From JABDFW01 sp035550215 (GTDB lineage: Bacteria; Bacteroidota; Bacteroidia; Chitinophagales; Chitinophagaceae), in contig DASZPM010000015.1 of NCBI GenBank assembly GCA_035550215.1, positions 1 to 64,000 of the forward strand: a stretch of 64,000 bases of DNA. Direction: 5' to 3'. Below are positions 18,341 to 27,360 of the stretch, in pieces. The notes beneath the pieces are model-generated. The model was not told the origin of the DNA. It made no database searches and saw only the letters and a program-made list of their open reading frames with translations. Position 1 is the first letter of the stretch, and every line of letters starts with the position of its first letter. A program made the translations under genes and the position numbers.

Positions 18341-18599
18341 TAATTAACGTGAGTTCGGGATAGGATAATGTTTCGCTATGGTGTGCCCCAGAGGGGCTAA
18401 AGCTTTGTAGAGAAAGTGATGGCCGCCTCTTTTTGCCGCGCCGTAGGTGCGGAACATTGAGAGTATTGCTCCACCGGAGCAATAATTGCCAGGTAATTTT
18501 TGCATTTCTGCAAAGCTTTTACTTCTACACAGTAAAGCAAAACAACTTGAGTTTACAAATTAAACAATCGCTCACTTATCCCGAACTCATGTTAATTAT
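18341..18599 (+). repeat. MITE-like interspersed element, copy A
   Basis: A ~259-bp non-coding unit bounded by imperfect ~24-bp terminal inverted repeats: left TAATTAACGTGAGTTCGGG, right arm reading inward TAATTAACATGAGTTCGGG. Inside are hairpins such as ATTGCTCC(acc)GGAGCAAT. A diverged copy lies inverted at 22634-22892. There is no transposase. Short ORFs across it differ between copies and are not believable proteins. Confidence 0.75.
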
Positions 18600-18975
18600 A
18601 TATAGCAAAAAGGGCAAAGTGTCCGGTCGAAATGCAAAATAAATTTGAAAAGGAGAATCCCCGCACTTGGTTTAAGGCAGCGGAAAATAGCTTGTAAACA
18701 GTTACAATATCACCCGGCTTCTTTTTAAATTTTTCCCCTCTAGCGCAAGCGTTCCTGCGCAGCAGACTATCTGGGACTGATAAAATTAGGAAGCTGTGTC
18801 TCCAGCTATCTCTACGCGCTATGCGAATTATTGCCTAAAAAACATTCTGAATAGCTGGCACCAAGCATCGTTTGGCTCAAATATAGAGCTCCCTGGGCGA
18901 TAAGATAGTGTCGCAACTGCATGGGCAAAAAAAAGCATAGTGCCCCATACTCTACCATAGAGAAAGAAAGTGCTC
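18600..18975. other. gene-free stretch downstream of the WG-repeat gene
   Basis: No believable ORF, tRNA or clear terminator was found. A GC-rich word GCGCAAGCGTTCCTGCGCAG at about 18741-18760 stands out and may be repeat debris. Confidence 0.3.
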
Positions 18976-20550
18976 CTAAAGGCCTTCCCGGGCATTCTGT
19001 TTCATAAAATCCATTTGCAGCGGGTCGAATGGAATATTTAAAACCAGCTCATCACCTTTTATTTGTATAACAAAACCAAAGTTTACACCTTCTGCAATAC
19101 AGGTATTGCTGTTGGGTATTTCTACTTTCAGGTTTCGAGGTAATTTATCTGCCAGGGCTTTTATAATATTGTTATGCTGTGTATTTGCCCTGTCTTTTAA
19201 ATGGTAGTGATACATGATGGCGGGAACAAAAGCTGTGCTGTCGTAACTAAATTCCGAATTGGGCAGTGTATGAACCATCTCAAAGGTTTCCATAACGTCA
19301 ATGGATGACAGTTGAATATCGCCGTTTCCCTCCTCTTCAAAGCCCCTAAAATTGGAGATGTTATTAAAAGTTAACCCGGGAAATTTTGCCTGTAAATCCA
19401 CAAACCTGTATACGCTGTTATAATTGTAACCGTAAATTGATGTATCGGTTAAATGCTTAAACAGCAGGTCTGCAATGCCGGAAGCATCAAAAAAATCGCT
19501 TTCCACCAAAAAATTATAAAGGTCGGTACTTTCTGCATGAACGTCTTTAAAAATGGGGCTTGTAATATATCTGCCTTCTTTATCAATTATCCCGTAAGCT
19601 GTATCTTCACGCACCACCGCAATGCCGTCATAAAAATTTGTAACGCTTTTATATTTTGGTTCAATAATCATTTTGCCGGTTTTATCTATAAAACCCCATT
19701 TATCGTTGATGGTTGAAAGCACGGGGCACAAACCATCGCCGTTAAAGCTCTGCCTATCACCATATTGAGGGTTAATAACAAACTTGCCGCTTTTGTCAAT
19801 AAAGCCCCATAATTTGCCCAGTTCCACAGCAGCCAGGTTGCCGGAAAAGCCGTCAGCAGCATCAAACTGCGGGGTAATAACAATGGCGCCGGATGTATTG
19901 ATAAACCCAAACTTGCCATTCAGCTTTATTGCCGCCATACCTTCGTGAAACATAGAGGGTTCTTCAAATTGCGGCGTAATAACAATTTTACCACTTCTGC
20001 CAACAAAGCCATATCTTATCCCATCGTTAGTCTTTTGCGAAATCCATAACAGGTCTTCTGAAAACATACCCAAATCATATTGCTGGCTTGTAAGCACTAT
20101 TTTACCTGTTTTATCTATGTAACAGGTTTTTCCGCCCCTTTCCGCCATAGCCAGTCCCCCGGTAAAATTCAGCGCCCTTGTTATACTGGTATCAAGGCGT
20201 ATAGTTGTTTTGCCCTGCTTGTCAATATACTCAATTGGTTGGTTTTCTTTCACCACTGCAGCCGCACCTTCAGCAAACGAGGTAGCCCTTTTATAAACAG
20301 CCGGTATTACAAAATTGCCTTTCTCATCAATATAACCGAATTTTTCACGGGAGTCTTCTACAAGGGCGAGGCCGTCTTCAAAAGTATAGGCCATTTCAAA
20401 TTGCGGGTTGATGATGAACTTGCCGGTTTTATCTATATATCCCCAATAATTACCCTGTTTTACAGGTACGAGTTTAAGCGATATTTCGTTTTTCCCTTTA
20501 TTACATGCAAGCAGTAACAGCAATGTGCAAATTGTTGCAAGTTTTCTCAT
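18976..20550 (-). CDS. WG-repeat lipoprotein
   Basis: 524 residues with a lipobox cysteine at position 16 (LLLLLAC). About nine WG-type repeats span ~33-345, each of the form (W/F/Y)G(F/Y)IDKTGK(F/I)VI(N/T)PQ(F/Y). The remaining ~180 residues are non-repetitive with no recognised domain. WG repeats form surface-exposed beta structures; a binding or scaffold role is likely but unproven. Confidence 0.9.
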   Translation of the reverse strand: MRKLATICTLLLLLACNKGKNEISLKLVPVKQGNYWGYIDKTGKFIINPQFEMAYTFEDGLALVEDSREKFGYIDEKGNFVIPAVYKRATSFAEGAAAVVKENQPIEYIDKQGKTTIRLDTSITRALNFTGGLAMAERGGKTCYIDKTGKIVLTSQQYDLGMFSEDLLWISQKTNDGIRYGFVGRSGKIVITPQFEEPSMFHEGMAAIKLNGKFGFINTSGAIVITPQFDAADGFSGNLAAVELGKLWGFIDKSGKFVINPQYGDRQSFNGDGLCPVLSTINDKWGFIDKTGKMIIEPKYKSVTNFYDGIAVVREDTAYGIIDKEGRYITSPIFKDVHAESTDLYNFLVESDFFDASGIADLLFKHLTDTSIYGYNYNSVYRFVDLQAKFPGLTFNNISNFRGFEEEGNGDIQLSSIDVMETFEMVHTLPNSEFSYDSTAFVPAIMYHYHLKDRANTQHNNIIKALADKLPRNLKVEIPNSNTCIAEGVNFGFVIQIKGDELVLNIPFDPLQMDFMKQNAREGL

Positions 20551-20882
20551 AACGTATGGTAGTCTTTTAAGGAATGTATATAGTAATACCGCGGTAGAAA
20601 ACGTTTTTTATACCATTTTAGTGCAGGCACTAACAACTTAATCAACCCCGAGGCAAAAAATACTGATTAAAGATATGAAGATTGCCTGTTGACTATATAA
20701 CCGAAATATTAAGTTTTGATGGCAGGCGCGGATGTTCCGCTCAGCAAGCCATCCGTGCTTTGCAAAGTTAGTAAGCCGCATCTCCACATTGCTGATAGTA
20801 ATTAACCCTGCTTGTGACGGAAGTCATTCCCTTCGCTGTAATTCATTCCCACCTTTACGTTACGGCAAATTGACTACACATC
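20551..20882. other. divergent intergenic region
   Basis: This lies between the WG lipoprotein gene and a divergent membrane-protein gene and should hold both promoters. I found no consensus TAnnTTTG in either direction. A GGATG...CATCC inverted repeat near 20727-20750 is the only structure noticed. Confidence 0.3.
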
Positions 20883-21530
20883 ATGGATAAGACGGTCAGC
20901 AAAATAGGTTTTTGGTCGGCATTAATAGCTTTTAGTGCAACAACAGCTTTTGTAATCGTTCAATTGCTGCAGTTGGTGGGGGTTTTAACTTTCCCGGCAG
21001 ATGAAATTGCCATTTTCACCACCTCGCTTTGCATTGTTATTCCCTTTATACTGGCAATGCTGGCGCTGCATTATGTAACGCCGGCTGAAAAAAAATTCTG
21101 GAGCCACGGGGCATTGCTGTTCACGGTAATGTATGCCGTATTTGTTACCGCCAATTATGTTGTTCAACTGGCAACAGTAATACCTGTGAAGCTTAAAGGC
21201 GCCGCAGGTGATATGGGTATGCTGGAACAAACGCCGCACTCCCTGTTTTGGGATTTTGACGCGCTGGGATATATATTTATGGGCCTGGCTATGTTAATGG
21301 CGCTGCCGGTTTTTGAGCGCCGCCGGTTTCAAAACCGGGTGAGGCTTTCTTTTTTGGCCAACGGCCTGGTAACGCCTTTAATTGCGTTTGTTTATTTCTA
21401 CCCTGGATATTCCGCGGGAATACTTATGATAGGTTTGCCATGGGCTGTTACTGCGCCGCTGGCCATGCTGTTGCTTGCCATTATGTTTAAAAAACATTAC
21501 AGGGCAACCCCACCCGGCCCGGCGATTTAA
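20883..21530 (+). CDS. six-span membrane protein of unknown function
   Basis: 215 residues, mostly hydrophobic, with about six predicted membrane segments separated by short loops. A conserved-looking central loop (EQTPHSLFWDFDALGYIFMG) resembles DUF-type membrane sensors, but I do not recognise the family. It is followed by another small membrane-protein gene 49 bp on, a likely two-gene unit. Confidence 0.75.
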   Translation: MDKTVSKIGFWSALIAFSATTAFVIVQLLQLVGVLTFPADEIAIFTTSLCIVIPFILAMLALHYVTPAEKKFWSHGALLFTVMYAVFVTANYVVQLATVIPVKLKGAAGDMGMLEQTPHSLFWDFDALGYIFMGLAMLMALPVFERRRFQNRVRLSFLANGLVTPLIAFVYFYPGYSAGILMIGLPWAVTAPLAMLLLAIMFKKHYRATPPGPAI

Positions 21531-21579
21531 AAGAAAAACAGCGCCTGTATTTTTCAATCAACATGCAAATTTTTAAACT

Positions 21580-21963
21580 ATGGGTATTAAATATATATTG
21601 TTATGGCTGCCGATGGTTTTACTTGCCTTTGCAAACGCAACGCTGCGGCAATTGGTATGGGTAAAGAATATGGGTGATTTAAAAGCGCACCAATTATCCA
21701 CCATCACTTTAATTGTTTTATGCGCAATATACACGGCGTTTATATTCCGGTTTCTTTCCGTGCAAAATACCCGGCAGGCTTTTTTAATTGGCGGTGTTTG
21801 GGTTATACTTACGGTACTGTTTGAATTTTCCCTCGGCCGCCTTACCCAAAAATCATGGGCTTATCTTTTGCAGGATTATAATTTAGCCACAGGGCATATA
21901 TGGCCGGTATTTCTGCTTTGCCTTTTTATGCTGCCATATACCCTGTATATTTTAAGGAAATAA
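21580..21963 (+). CDS. small four-span membrane protein
   Basis: 127 residues with about four hydrophobic segments and a short basic C-terminus (YILRK). It follows the previous membrane-protein gene by 49 bp on the same strand. The family is not recognised. Confidence 0.7.
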   Translation: MGIKYILLWLPMVLLAFANATLRQLVWVKNMGDLKAHQLSTITLIVLCAIYTAFIFRFLSVQNTRQAFLIGGVWVILTVLFEFSLGRLTQKSWAYLLQDYNLATGHIWPVFLLCLFMLPYTLYILRK

Positions 21964-21998
21964 ATACGCGGCGACGGTTGGTTGTAAAGAAGCCGGTG

Positions 21999-22562
21999 TT
22001 ACTTTTTTATTGCGTAACGCAGTTCTACCATACCGCTTTTATAGGCTGTAACCCCAGCCAGGTGCAATGCGTGTTCCTGTCCAACATGGTCAAAAAACGG
22101 CAGGCCGCCGCCTAAAATAATGGGCAATACCGTTAGCCTTATCTCGTGCGCGAGTTGTGCATTTATAAACGCTTTGGCAAGCACGGCGCCGCCCACCACC
22201 CAAACATTGCGGCACATGGGCGCAAGCCTTTCATTCACCAGCTTTTCCAGGCTGCCTGCATATAATTCCACGTTCGGGCGCTCAACAGGCAGGTTGCGGT
22301 GGGTTAACACAATGGTGGGCACATCTCCATACGCCCACCCGTACGCCTTTGAAAGTTCCAGCGCGTGCTCGTAGGTACGCGCGCCCATCACGTAGCAATC
22401 TATCGTTTTTAAAAATTCGGCTGCCTGCTGCGGCGTAATGTCTGTTCCCGCCTCGTAATGGTCTGTTGTTTCAAACCACGAAACGCTGTTGTCTTCTTTA
22501 GCGATGATGCCATCCAGGCTCGAAACCATGTGTATGGTGATGGTGCAGGTATTTACTGTCAT
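21999..22562 (-). CDS. RibD/dihydrofolate-reductase-like protein
   Basis: 187 residues with the RibD C-terminal reductase fold: TIHMVSSLDGIIAKEDNSVSWF at the start, YVMGARTYEHALEL, then the nucleotide-binding turn NVWVVGGAVLAKAF and LPIILGGGLPFF. Stand-alone members are usually NAD(P)H reductases of unknown substrate, not riboflavin enzymes. It converges on the small membrane-protein gene. Confidence 0.87.
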   Translation of the reverse strand: MTVNTCTITIHMVSSLDGIIAKEDNSVSWFETTDHYEAGTDITPQQAAEFLKTIDCYVMGARTYEHALELSKAYGWAYGDVPTIVLTHRNLPVERPNVELYAGSLEKLVNERLAPMCRNVWVVGGAVLAKAFINAQLAHEIRLTVLPIILGGGLPFFDHVGQEHALHLAGVTAYKSGMVELRYAIKK

Positions 22563-22633
22563 ATTTTTTGCAGGCGTATAAGTAGGTAAATATACGCCTT
22601 AAGCAACCCAAATACGGTGTTACCCGCAGTGAA

Positions 22634-22892
22634 TTATATATAACATGAGTTGGGGATATGTGAGCGATTGTTTAATTTGTAAACTCAAGTTGTTTTGCTT
22701 TACTGCGTAGAAGTAAAAGCTTTGCAGAAATGCAAAAATTACCTGGCAATTATTGCTCCGGCGGAGCAATGCTCTCAGTGTTCCGCACCTACGGGGCGGC
22801 AAAAAGAGGCGGCAATCACTTTCTCTACAAAGCTTTAGCCCCCTGGGGCATACCATAGCGAAACATTATCTTATCCAGAACTCTCGTTATAA
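22634..22892 (-). repeat. MITE-like interspersed element, copy B
   Basis: Reverse-complement copy of the element at 18341-18599. It is collinear over nearly its whole length with scattered substitutions, including compensatory-looking changes in the GGAGCAAT hairpin loop. Its terminal repeats are more eroded than in copy A. Confidence 0.75.
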
Positions 22893-22909
22893 GTTTTGCC
22901 CGCTAACCT

Positions 22910-24064
22910 TTACATGGTTTTGCCATTAAGCCTGCCTGCCAGGTATGCCCCTATTATTGCTGCGGTAACAGTAGCGCCCCTTACAAACCCAAAAAAAGGC
23001 CCGAAATTTTGGGTGGAGGCAAAGCTGGTAAAAAAAAGCCCCGGCAAGCTGCATTGAAAATGTTCGTCAAGCACCGGGTAGCCGTTACTGCGCTGTATAA
23101 GCGCCGGTAAATTGCCCGCGGCTAAAAATGGCACTGCATCTAAATTCACTGCATAGCCCGTAGCCAGCAGTACGTAGTTGCCTGTTATGGTATCATTTTC
23201 GTGGGTGTGTAAGGTTACCGTTTCACCATTGGCCTGCACTGTTTGTATATGCCGCAAAGGCCAAAAGGTAATGTTTTTGCCCTGCAGCCTGGTTGCCAGC
23301 CAGGGCTCAAGCCTTAGCCGCCCCTCTGCCCAAAACCTGTGTTTAATTTTTGCTCTCTCTTCATCCGGCAGGCTGTTAAACCAACCGGGGTTGTGCAAAC
23401 TGTTTTTCAATAAATCTTCCACCCAATCCCAGTCAGACGGTTCAAAGGCGGGTGTATCATGGCCGTATAAAATATCAACAGAGGCACAGCCATCTTCAAG
23501 CATAAGGGCAGCCCACTCAAAAGCGCTTTGCCTGCCGCCTATAATAATGCATTTTTTATTACGCAAAAATTCAAACGCCACCGTGTTACACGTATGGGAA
23601 TAATATTGAGGAAGCAAATTTTGCGTTATTACCTGCGGCAGGTTTTGACAATAGCTAAACCCCGTGGCGATAACTACGTACCGTGCTGTTATGCTACCGC
23701 CATTTGCCAGCGCTGCTGAGTAAGCCGTGCCATCATAATATAAGGCAGTCACTATTTCATTAGCAGCCTGTATATTGTATTGCTGTATAAACCATGCTGC
23801 ATAATCTAAAAATATTTGCCGTGTTACCGGCAGGCTAAAATTGCCTGCTTTTGTTTGCTGCAAAAAACTGCGGAGCGTGTATTGGTTAAAGGGGTCTAAA
23901 TGCCAGTCAATACCGGAACGGAGCAGCATGTTTTCCGGCATATTGTTTTTCCAAAACCCCATGGGTTCACCCACTATTATAAAATCTATCCCATGCCTTT
24001 TGGCAAACGCCGCAAGCGACAAGCCGTATGGCCCGGCACCGATAATGAGCAGTTTGGTGTGCAT
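22910..24064 (-). CDS. FAD/NAD(P)-binding monooxygenase-like flavoprotein
   Basis: 384 residues. An FAD Rossmann motif is at 6-19 (IIGAGPYGLSLAAF) and a second dinucleotide motif sits mid-protein (CIIIGGRQSAFEWAALM). The pattern, with ATGFSY and a late ATGYAVN, resembles the lysine/ornithine N-hydroxylase and flavin-monooxygenase group. The substrate is unknown. A stand-alone cupin gene lies 110 bp upstream on the same strand. Confidence 0.82.
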   Translation of the reverse strand: MHTKLLIIGAGPYGLSLAAFAKRHGIDFIIVGEPMGFWKNNMPENMLLRSGIDWHLDPFNQYTLRSFLQQTKAGNFSLPVTRQIFLDYAAWFIQQYNIQAANEIVTALYYDGTAYSAALANGGSITARYVVIATGFSYCQNLPQVITQNLLPQYYSHTCNTVAFEFLRNKKCIIIGGRQSAFEWAALMLEDGCASVDILYGHDTPAFEPSDWDWVEDLLKNSLHNPGWFNSLPDEERAKIKHRFWAEGRLRLEPWLATRLQGKNITFWPLRHIQTVQANGETVTLHTHENDTITGNYVLLATGYAVNLDAVPFLAAGNLPALIQRSNGYPVLDEHFQCSLPGLFFTSFASTQNFGPFFGFVRGATVTAAIIGAYLAGRLNGKTM

Positions 24065-24173
24065 TTTCAGGTGATGGAGTGAAAGTTAAAGTTAGGCTTT
24101 TAAAACGGCGAAAACTTTGGGCCACAAAAAATACAACCGTTATACAACAGCCTGATTGTATTCCATTCCTCCT

Positions 24174-24515
24174 CTATGCCAGTTTCACTGTCTGCATTTT
24201 AGTTGATTCAAACGTAAGGTTAACGGAGCGTGCGCCGCCCGGCCTTGTGCGGTGTTTAACTTTTTTAGGTATCGTAAAAAACTGGCCGGGAAATAATTCA
24301 ACTGTTTTATACTCCAAATCTATCAATACCGAGCCCTCAATAACTAAAAAGCTTTCATCTGAACCAGGGTGCAGGTGCCAGTAAAAAGGTTCTGTCATAA
24401 TACTAACACGTACTACGTGGTCATTCACATAAGCAACAGGAAAATTGGCATACGCGCTGTTAACTAATGCTGTTTGCCCGTGAATATCTATTACAGTAAG
24501 TAGCCCGGCTTTCAT
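24174..24515 (-). CDS. small cupin-domain protein
   Basis: A 113-residue single cupin. Metal-site motif 1 is HLHPGSDESFLVIEG and motif 2 is FTIPKKVKHRTRP. I prefer the ATG at 24515 over a GTG at 24590 because it gives a normal one-domain length. Such proteins can be isomerases, dioxygenases or mere binding proteins; nothing here decides. Confidence 0.75.
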   Translation of the reverse strand: MKAGLLTVIDIHGQTALVNSAYANFPVAYVNDHVVRVSIMTEPFYWHLHPGSDESFLVIEGSVLIDLEYKTVELFPGQFFTIPKKVKHRTRPGGARSVNLTFESTKMQTVKLA

Positions 24516-24717
24516 ATAATAATTTTTATCAGCTAATGTTTTGAAGATAATAAAATACTGCTTTTTTTCATTTAAAGCGATATTCCGCACGTCTTTCTAT
24601 ACCCCCGGTAATACGGTAAATATAGCGGCGCCAATTACCCAGTTCAATATATAACCGCCCGTATTTACAGGTCAGCGGCTAAGGACTTTCACTGTTTAGG
24701 CCTGCATTTAGCGTTAA

Positions 24718-25440
24718 TTACTTTGCACCCGTTTTACGCACATCTTTCGCCCTGTCAAAAGCTGCCAAACAACTGTCCAGTGGTTGGCCCTGCGTGTAAA
24801 TACAGTCGCAGAAAACTTCACAGGCTGCGGGATTTTTACTGGAAGCGCATTGATTCCTGCATTCTTCTTCAGAGTTACCCGGCACAATCTCGTATAGCCA
24901 GGAAGTGCCGGTAATGATAATGGCTAAGATTACGGCGCAACTTCCAAAAAAAATGATATGAAGGCGCTTACCAAGGGGCTTTTTCGCCGCATGAGCGCCT
25001 GTTTTGAATTGCTTAAACGGTAAAATATTTTTTAGGCGGTCATAGTCCCAAACCAGTAAAAACAGGCACGCCAGTAACATCATTGTTACCAGCCGCGTAC
25101 CATCAAAGCGGGTAGCATACGTTAGCACACAAATATTGACTATAACAGGAAAATACATCAGCGCTCCAAGAAGGGAAGTGCGGGGAATAAGCAACAATAC
25201 AGCTATGATGATTTGAGTGATGCCAATAAAAGTATAATAATACCCTGTAAGCAATAACGCGTCAAAGTAATGGCCCAGGGGGTTGTTGTGGGGCAGGCCG
25301 TTGGCAAAGCGTTCCCCGATAATTTTAACGTAGCCGGCTGGCAGAAAGCTGGCGGCAAGGGCAACCCGGCAGAAAACTGCGAACCCCTTAAACCATTTAT
25401 CAGCCTTTGCCTCGTAGTAAATTTCTTCAATGCTATTCAT
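24718..25440 (-). CDS. DoxX-like membrane protein with cysteine-rich tail
   Basis: 240 residues. Residues ~17-135 form four membrane spans typical of DoxX (FLPAGYVKIIGERFANG ... LLLTGYYYTFIGITQIIIAVLLLIPR). A fifth span at ~160-180 is followed by a tail with six cysteines (EEECRNQCASSKNPAACEV, then CDC and a last Cys). The cysteine tail is not part of the usual DoxX fold and probably lies in the periplasm, where it may form disulfides or bind metal. Confidence 0.82.
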   Translation of the reverse strand: MNSIEEIYYEAKADKWFKGFAVFCRVALAASFLPAGYVKIIGERFANGLPHNNPLGHYFDALLLTGYYYTFIGITQIIIAVLLLIPRTSLLGALMYFPVIVNICVLTYATRFDGTRLVTMMLLACLFLLVWDYDRLKNILPFKQFKTGAHAAKKPLGKRLHIIFFGSCAVILAIIITGTSWLYEIVPGNSEEECRNQCASSKNPAACEVFCDCIYTQGQPLDSCLAAFDRAKDVRKTGAK

Positions 25441-25536
25441 AACCCTATATTAATACTTGTGCTGAACCTTTTTGTCGTGTTCACACCAAATTCCCGGTTT
25501 CAGCCAATAGCGTATATTGCTGCACCCTGAAAAACC

Positions 25537-25872
25537 TTATGCCTTTTTAAAGCCACTTATTTTACTGAGCAGAAAATGAACAACCAACGCGATGACAGTC
25601 CAGTAGAGACCAAAACCAATAAACAAAACAGGCGGTACCGGGTCCGGGTCCTGGCCCAAAAATGATAAGGGCTTTATCAAAACAAACTTGAGGGGAAATA
25701 AAATGGCAGCCAGGGTGCTCTTCCAGGCTATCGGCGAGCCGGTTCCGGGAAAAAAATCTCCATTGGCAGGAAATAACCTCACTTCAGGCCCCAGCAAAGC
25801 ATTAGAGATAAATTGAAAGGCAAACGCCGAAACCAGGAAGATGATAACGAATTTAGTTGTTGAAATTTTCAT
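25537..25872 (-). CDS. small two-span membrane protein
   Basis: 111 residues with an N-terminal hydrophobic span (or uncleaved signal) and a second span near 84-101, separated by a Pro/Gly-rich loop. It lies 96 bp before the DoxX gene on the same strand. The family is not recognised. Confidence 0.65.
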   Translation of the reverse strand: MKISTTKFVIIFLVSAFAFQFISNALLGPEVRLFPANGDFFPGTGSPIAWKSTLAAILFPLKFVLIKPLSFLGQDPDPVPPVLFIGFGLYWTVIALVVHFLLSKISGFKKA

Positions 25873-25990
25873 ACAAAATGTATTTTTTGGTATTTAAAAG
25901 TACTTTGCAACTAAAAGTTACTTGAAATTATTCATTCCTCGCAATACAGGGAAAAAATATTATCGCTATACCATCGGGCCCCGCACACAT

Positions 25991-26020
25991 AAAAAAAACC
26001 CGGAGGTTTCGCCCCGGGCC
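25991..26020 (-). terminator. terminator of the alcohol dehydrogenase gene
   Basis: On the minus strand a CCCGG(GG)...(CC)CCGGG stem with a CGAAA loop is followed by eight Ts, 37 bp after the dehydrogenase stop. Confidence 0.8.
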
Positions 26021-26056
26021 AATGGTCTGTTATTCGTGCACTAAAAGTAACTCACA

Positions 26057-27103
26057 CTATTTATCTAATGTACTTATATCTATTACAAACCTGTAACGCA
26101 CATCGCCTTTAAGCATCCTGGCGTACGAAGCGGTAATGTCTTTTATATCAATCAACTCAATATCCGACACAATATTATGTTCCGCGCAAAAGTCAAGCAT
26201 TTCCTGGGTTTCAGGTATTCCGCCTATGCCTGAGCCTGCTACGCTTTTGCGGCCGCCCAGCAGTGAGAAGGGATGAATGGAATAAGGCACAGACGGCGCG
26301 CCTACACAAATATGTACGCCATTTGTTTTTAAAAGTGACAGGTATAACCCCATGTCATGTGGTGCTGAAACTGTATCAAGTATAAAATTAAAGGTGCCCT
26401 TAACAGCATTTAACTGGTCGGGGTCTGACGTAACAACAAATTTATGCGCGCCTAAAGCCCTTGCTGCCTCTTCTTTTGAAGGCGACGTGCTTAAAACAGT
26501 AACCTCTGCACCAAACGCCACGCCAAACTTAACCGCCATGTGGCCCAGGCCGCCTAAACCCACAACAGCCAGTTTATGGCCTTTACCTACCTTCCAGTAA
26601 CGCAGCGGCGAGTAAGTAGTAATACCTGCACATAGTAAAGGGGCAGTAGCTGCCAGAGGCAATTTGTCTGAAATATGCAGTACAAATTCCTCCCGTACTA
26701 CTATGGTGGTCGAGTAGCCGCCATAGGTAGGCACGCCATCCCTGCCCATACCATTGTACGTTTGGGTGCTTCCTTCAAGGCAGTATTGCTCCAGGCCTTC
26801 CTTACAGTTTTCACAAACCTGGCAGGAGTCAACCATGCAGCCTACACCGGCAAGTTCGCCAGTTGTAAACTTTTTCACGTGGTCACCCACTTTTACAATC
26901 CTGCCTACAATTTCATGGCCGGGAACCATAGGAAAGATGCCGGGGAACCACTCATTTTTTATCTGGTGAAGGTCTGAATGACAAACGCCGCAATACAAAA
27001 TTTCAATTTGAACGTCATGCGGGCCAACTTCCCTGCGCTCAAAGTTCCAGGGTGCTAAATCCGTTTCCGGGCTTTGCGCCGCGTATCCTTTCGTTGCTAT
27101 CAT
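26057..27103 (-). CDS. zinc-dependent alcohol dehydrogenase (cinnamyl/YahK type)
   Basis: 348 residues of the medium-chain dehydrogenase family. The catalytic zinc site is C41-H42 (GVCHSD) with H63-E64 (PGHE). Structural zinc cysteines are C94, C97, C100 and C108. The NAD(P) fold is GLGGLGHMAVKFG. The overall pattern matches broad-specificity NADPH-dependent aldehyde reductases such as YahK. It stands alone with its own promoter and terminator. Confidence 0.93.
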   Translation of the reverse strand: MIATKGYAAQSPETDLAPWNFERREVGPHDVQIEILYCGVCHSDLHQIKNEWFPGIFPMVPGHEIVGRIVKVGDHVKKFTTGELAGVGCMVDSCQVCENCKEGLEQYCLEGSTQTYNGMGRDGVPTYGGYSTTIVVREEFVLHISDKLPLAATAPLLCAGITTYSPLRYWKVGKGHKLAVVGLGGLGHMAVKFGVAFGAEVTVLSTSPSKEEAARALGAHKFVVTSDPDQLNAVKGTFNFILDTVSAPHDMGLYLSLLKTNGVHICVGAPSVPYSIHPFSLLGGRKSVAGSGIGGIPETQEMLDFCAEHNIVSDIELIDIKDITASYARMLKGDVRYRFVIDISTLDK

Positions 27104-27125
27104 AGATTATTTTATTAGTGAACGC

Positions 27126-27154
27126 CAAAGGTAAGGCAAGCATAAGCGTGACAA
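27126..27154 (-). promoter_or_regulatory. promoter of the alcohol dehydrogenase gene
   Basis: The minus strand carries TTG (27154-27152), an 18-bp spacer and TACCTTTG (27133-27126), predicting a start about 16 nt before the ATG at 27103. Confidence 0.55.
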
Positions 27155-27216
27155 TCTTATTATTTGGTTGCTGCCCATACTATCAATTTTTTTAGTTGCG
27201 GCGGGTATTTAAAAGC

Positions 27217-27249
27217 TTTGTCACAATTTGTTACAATAACTTATTTTTG
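27217..27249 (+). promoter_or_regulatory. promoter of the DUF1593 gene
   Basis: TTTG (27217-27220), a 21-bp spacer and TATTTTTG (27242-27249) match the Bacteroidota promoter closely. They predict a ~105-nt leader before the ATG at 27361. Confidence 0.65.
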
Positions 27250-27360
27250 TATTATTGCTGCACCCTTGTACCTGCCGCTGAAGAGACAAAAAAATATGCG
27301 GCAATGCAGGTATAACAGCCATGTGTCCCGGGTAAAATAAATAATCAAAACGCTGCCATT

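Noticed and set aside
18237..18642. Overlapping short ORFs on both strands as genes
   Set aside because: They lie within or across the MITE-like element. The related ORF in copy B (22620-22856) has different ends and only shares the repeat-derived part, so the similarity reflects repeated DNA, not a protein family.
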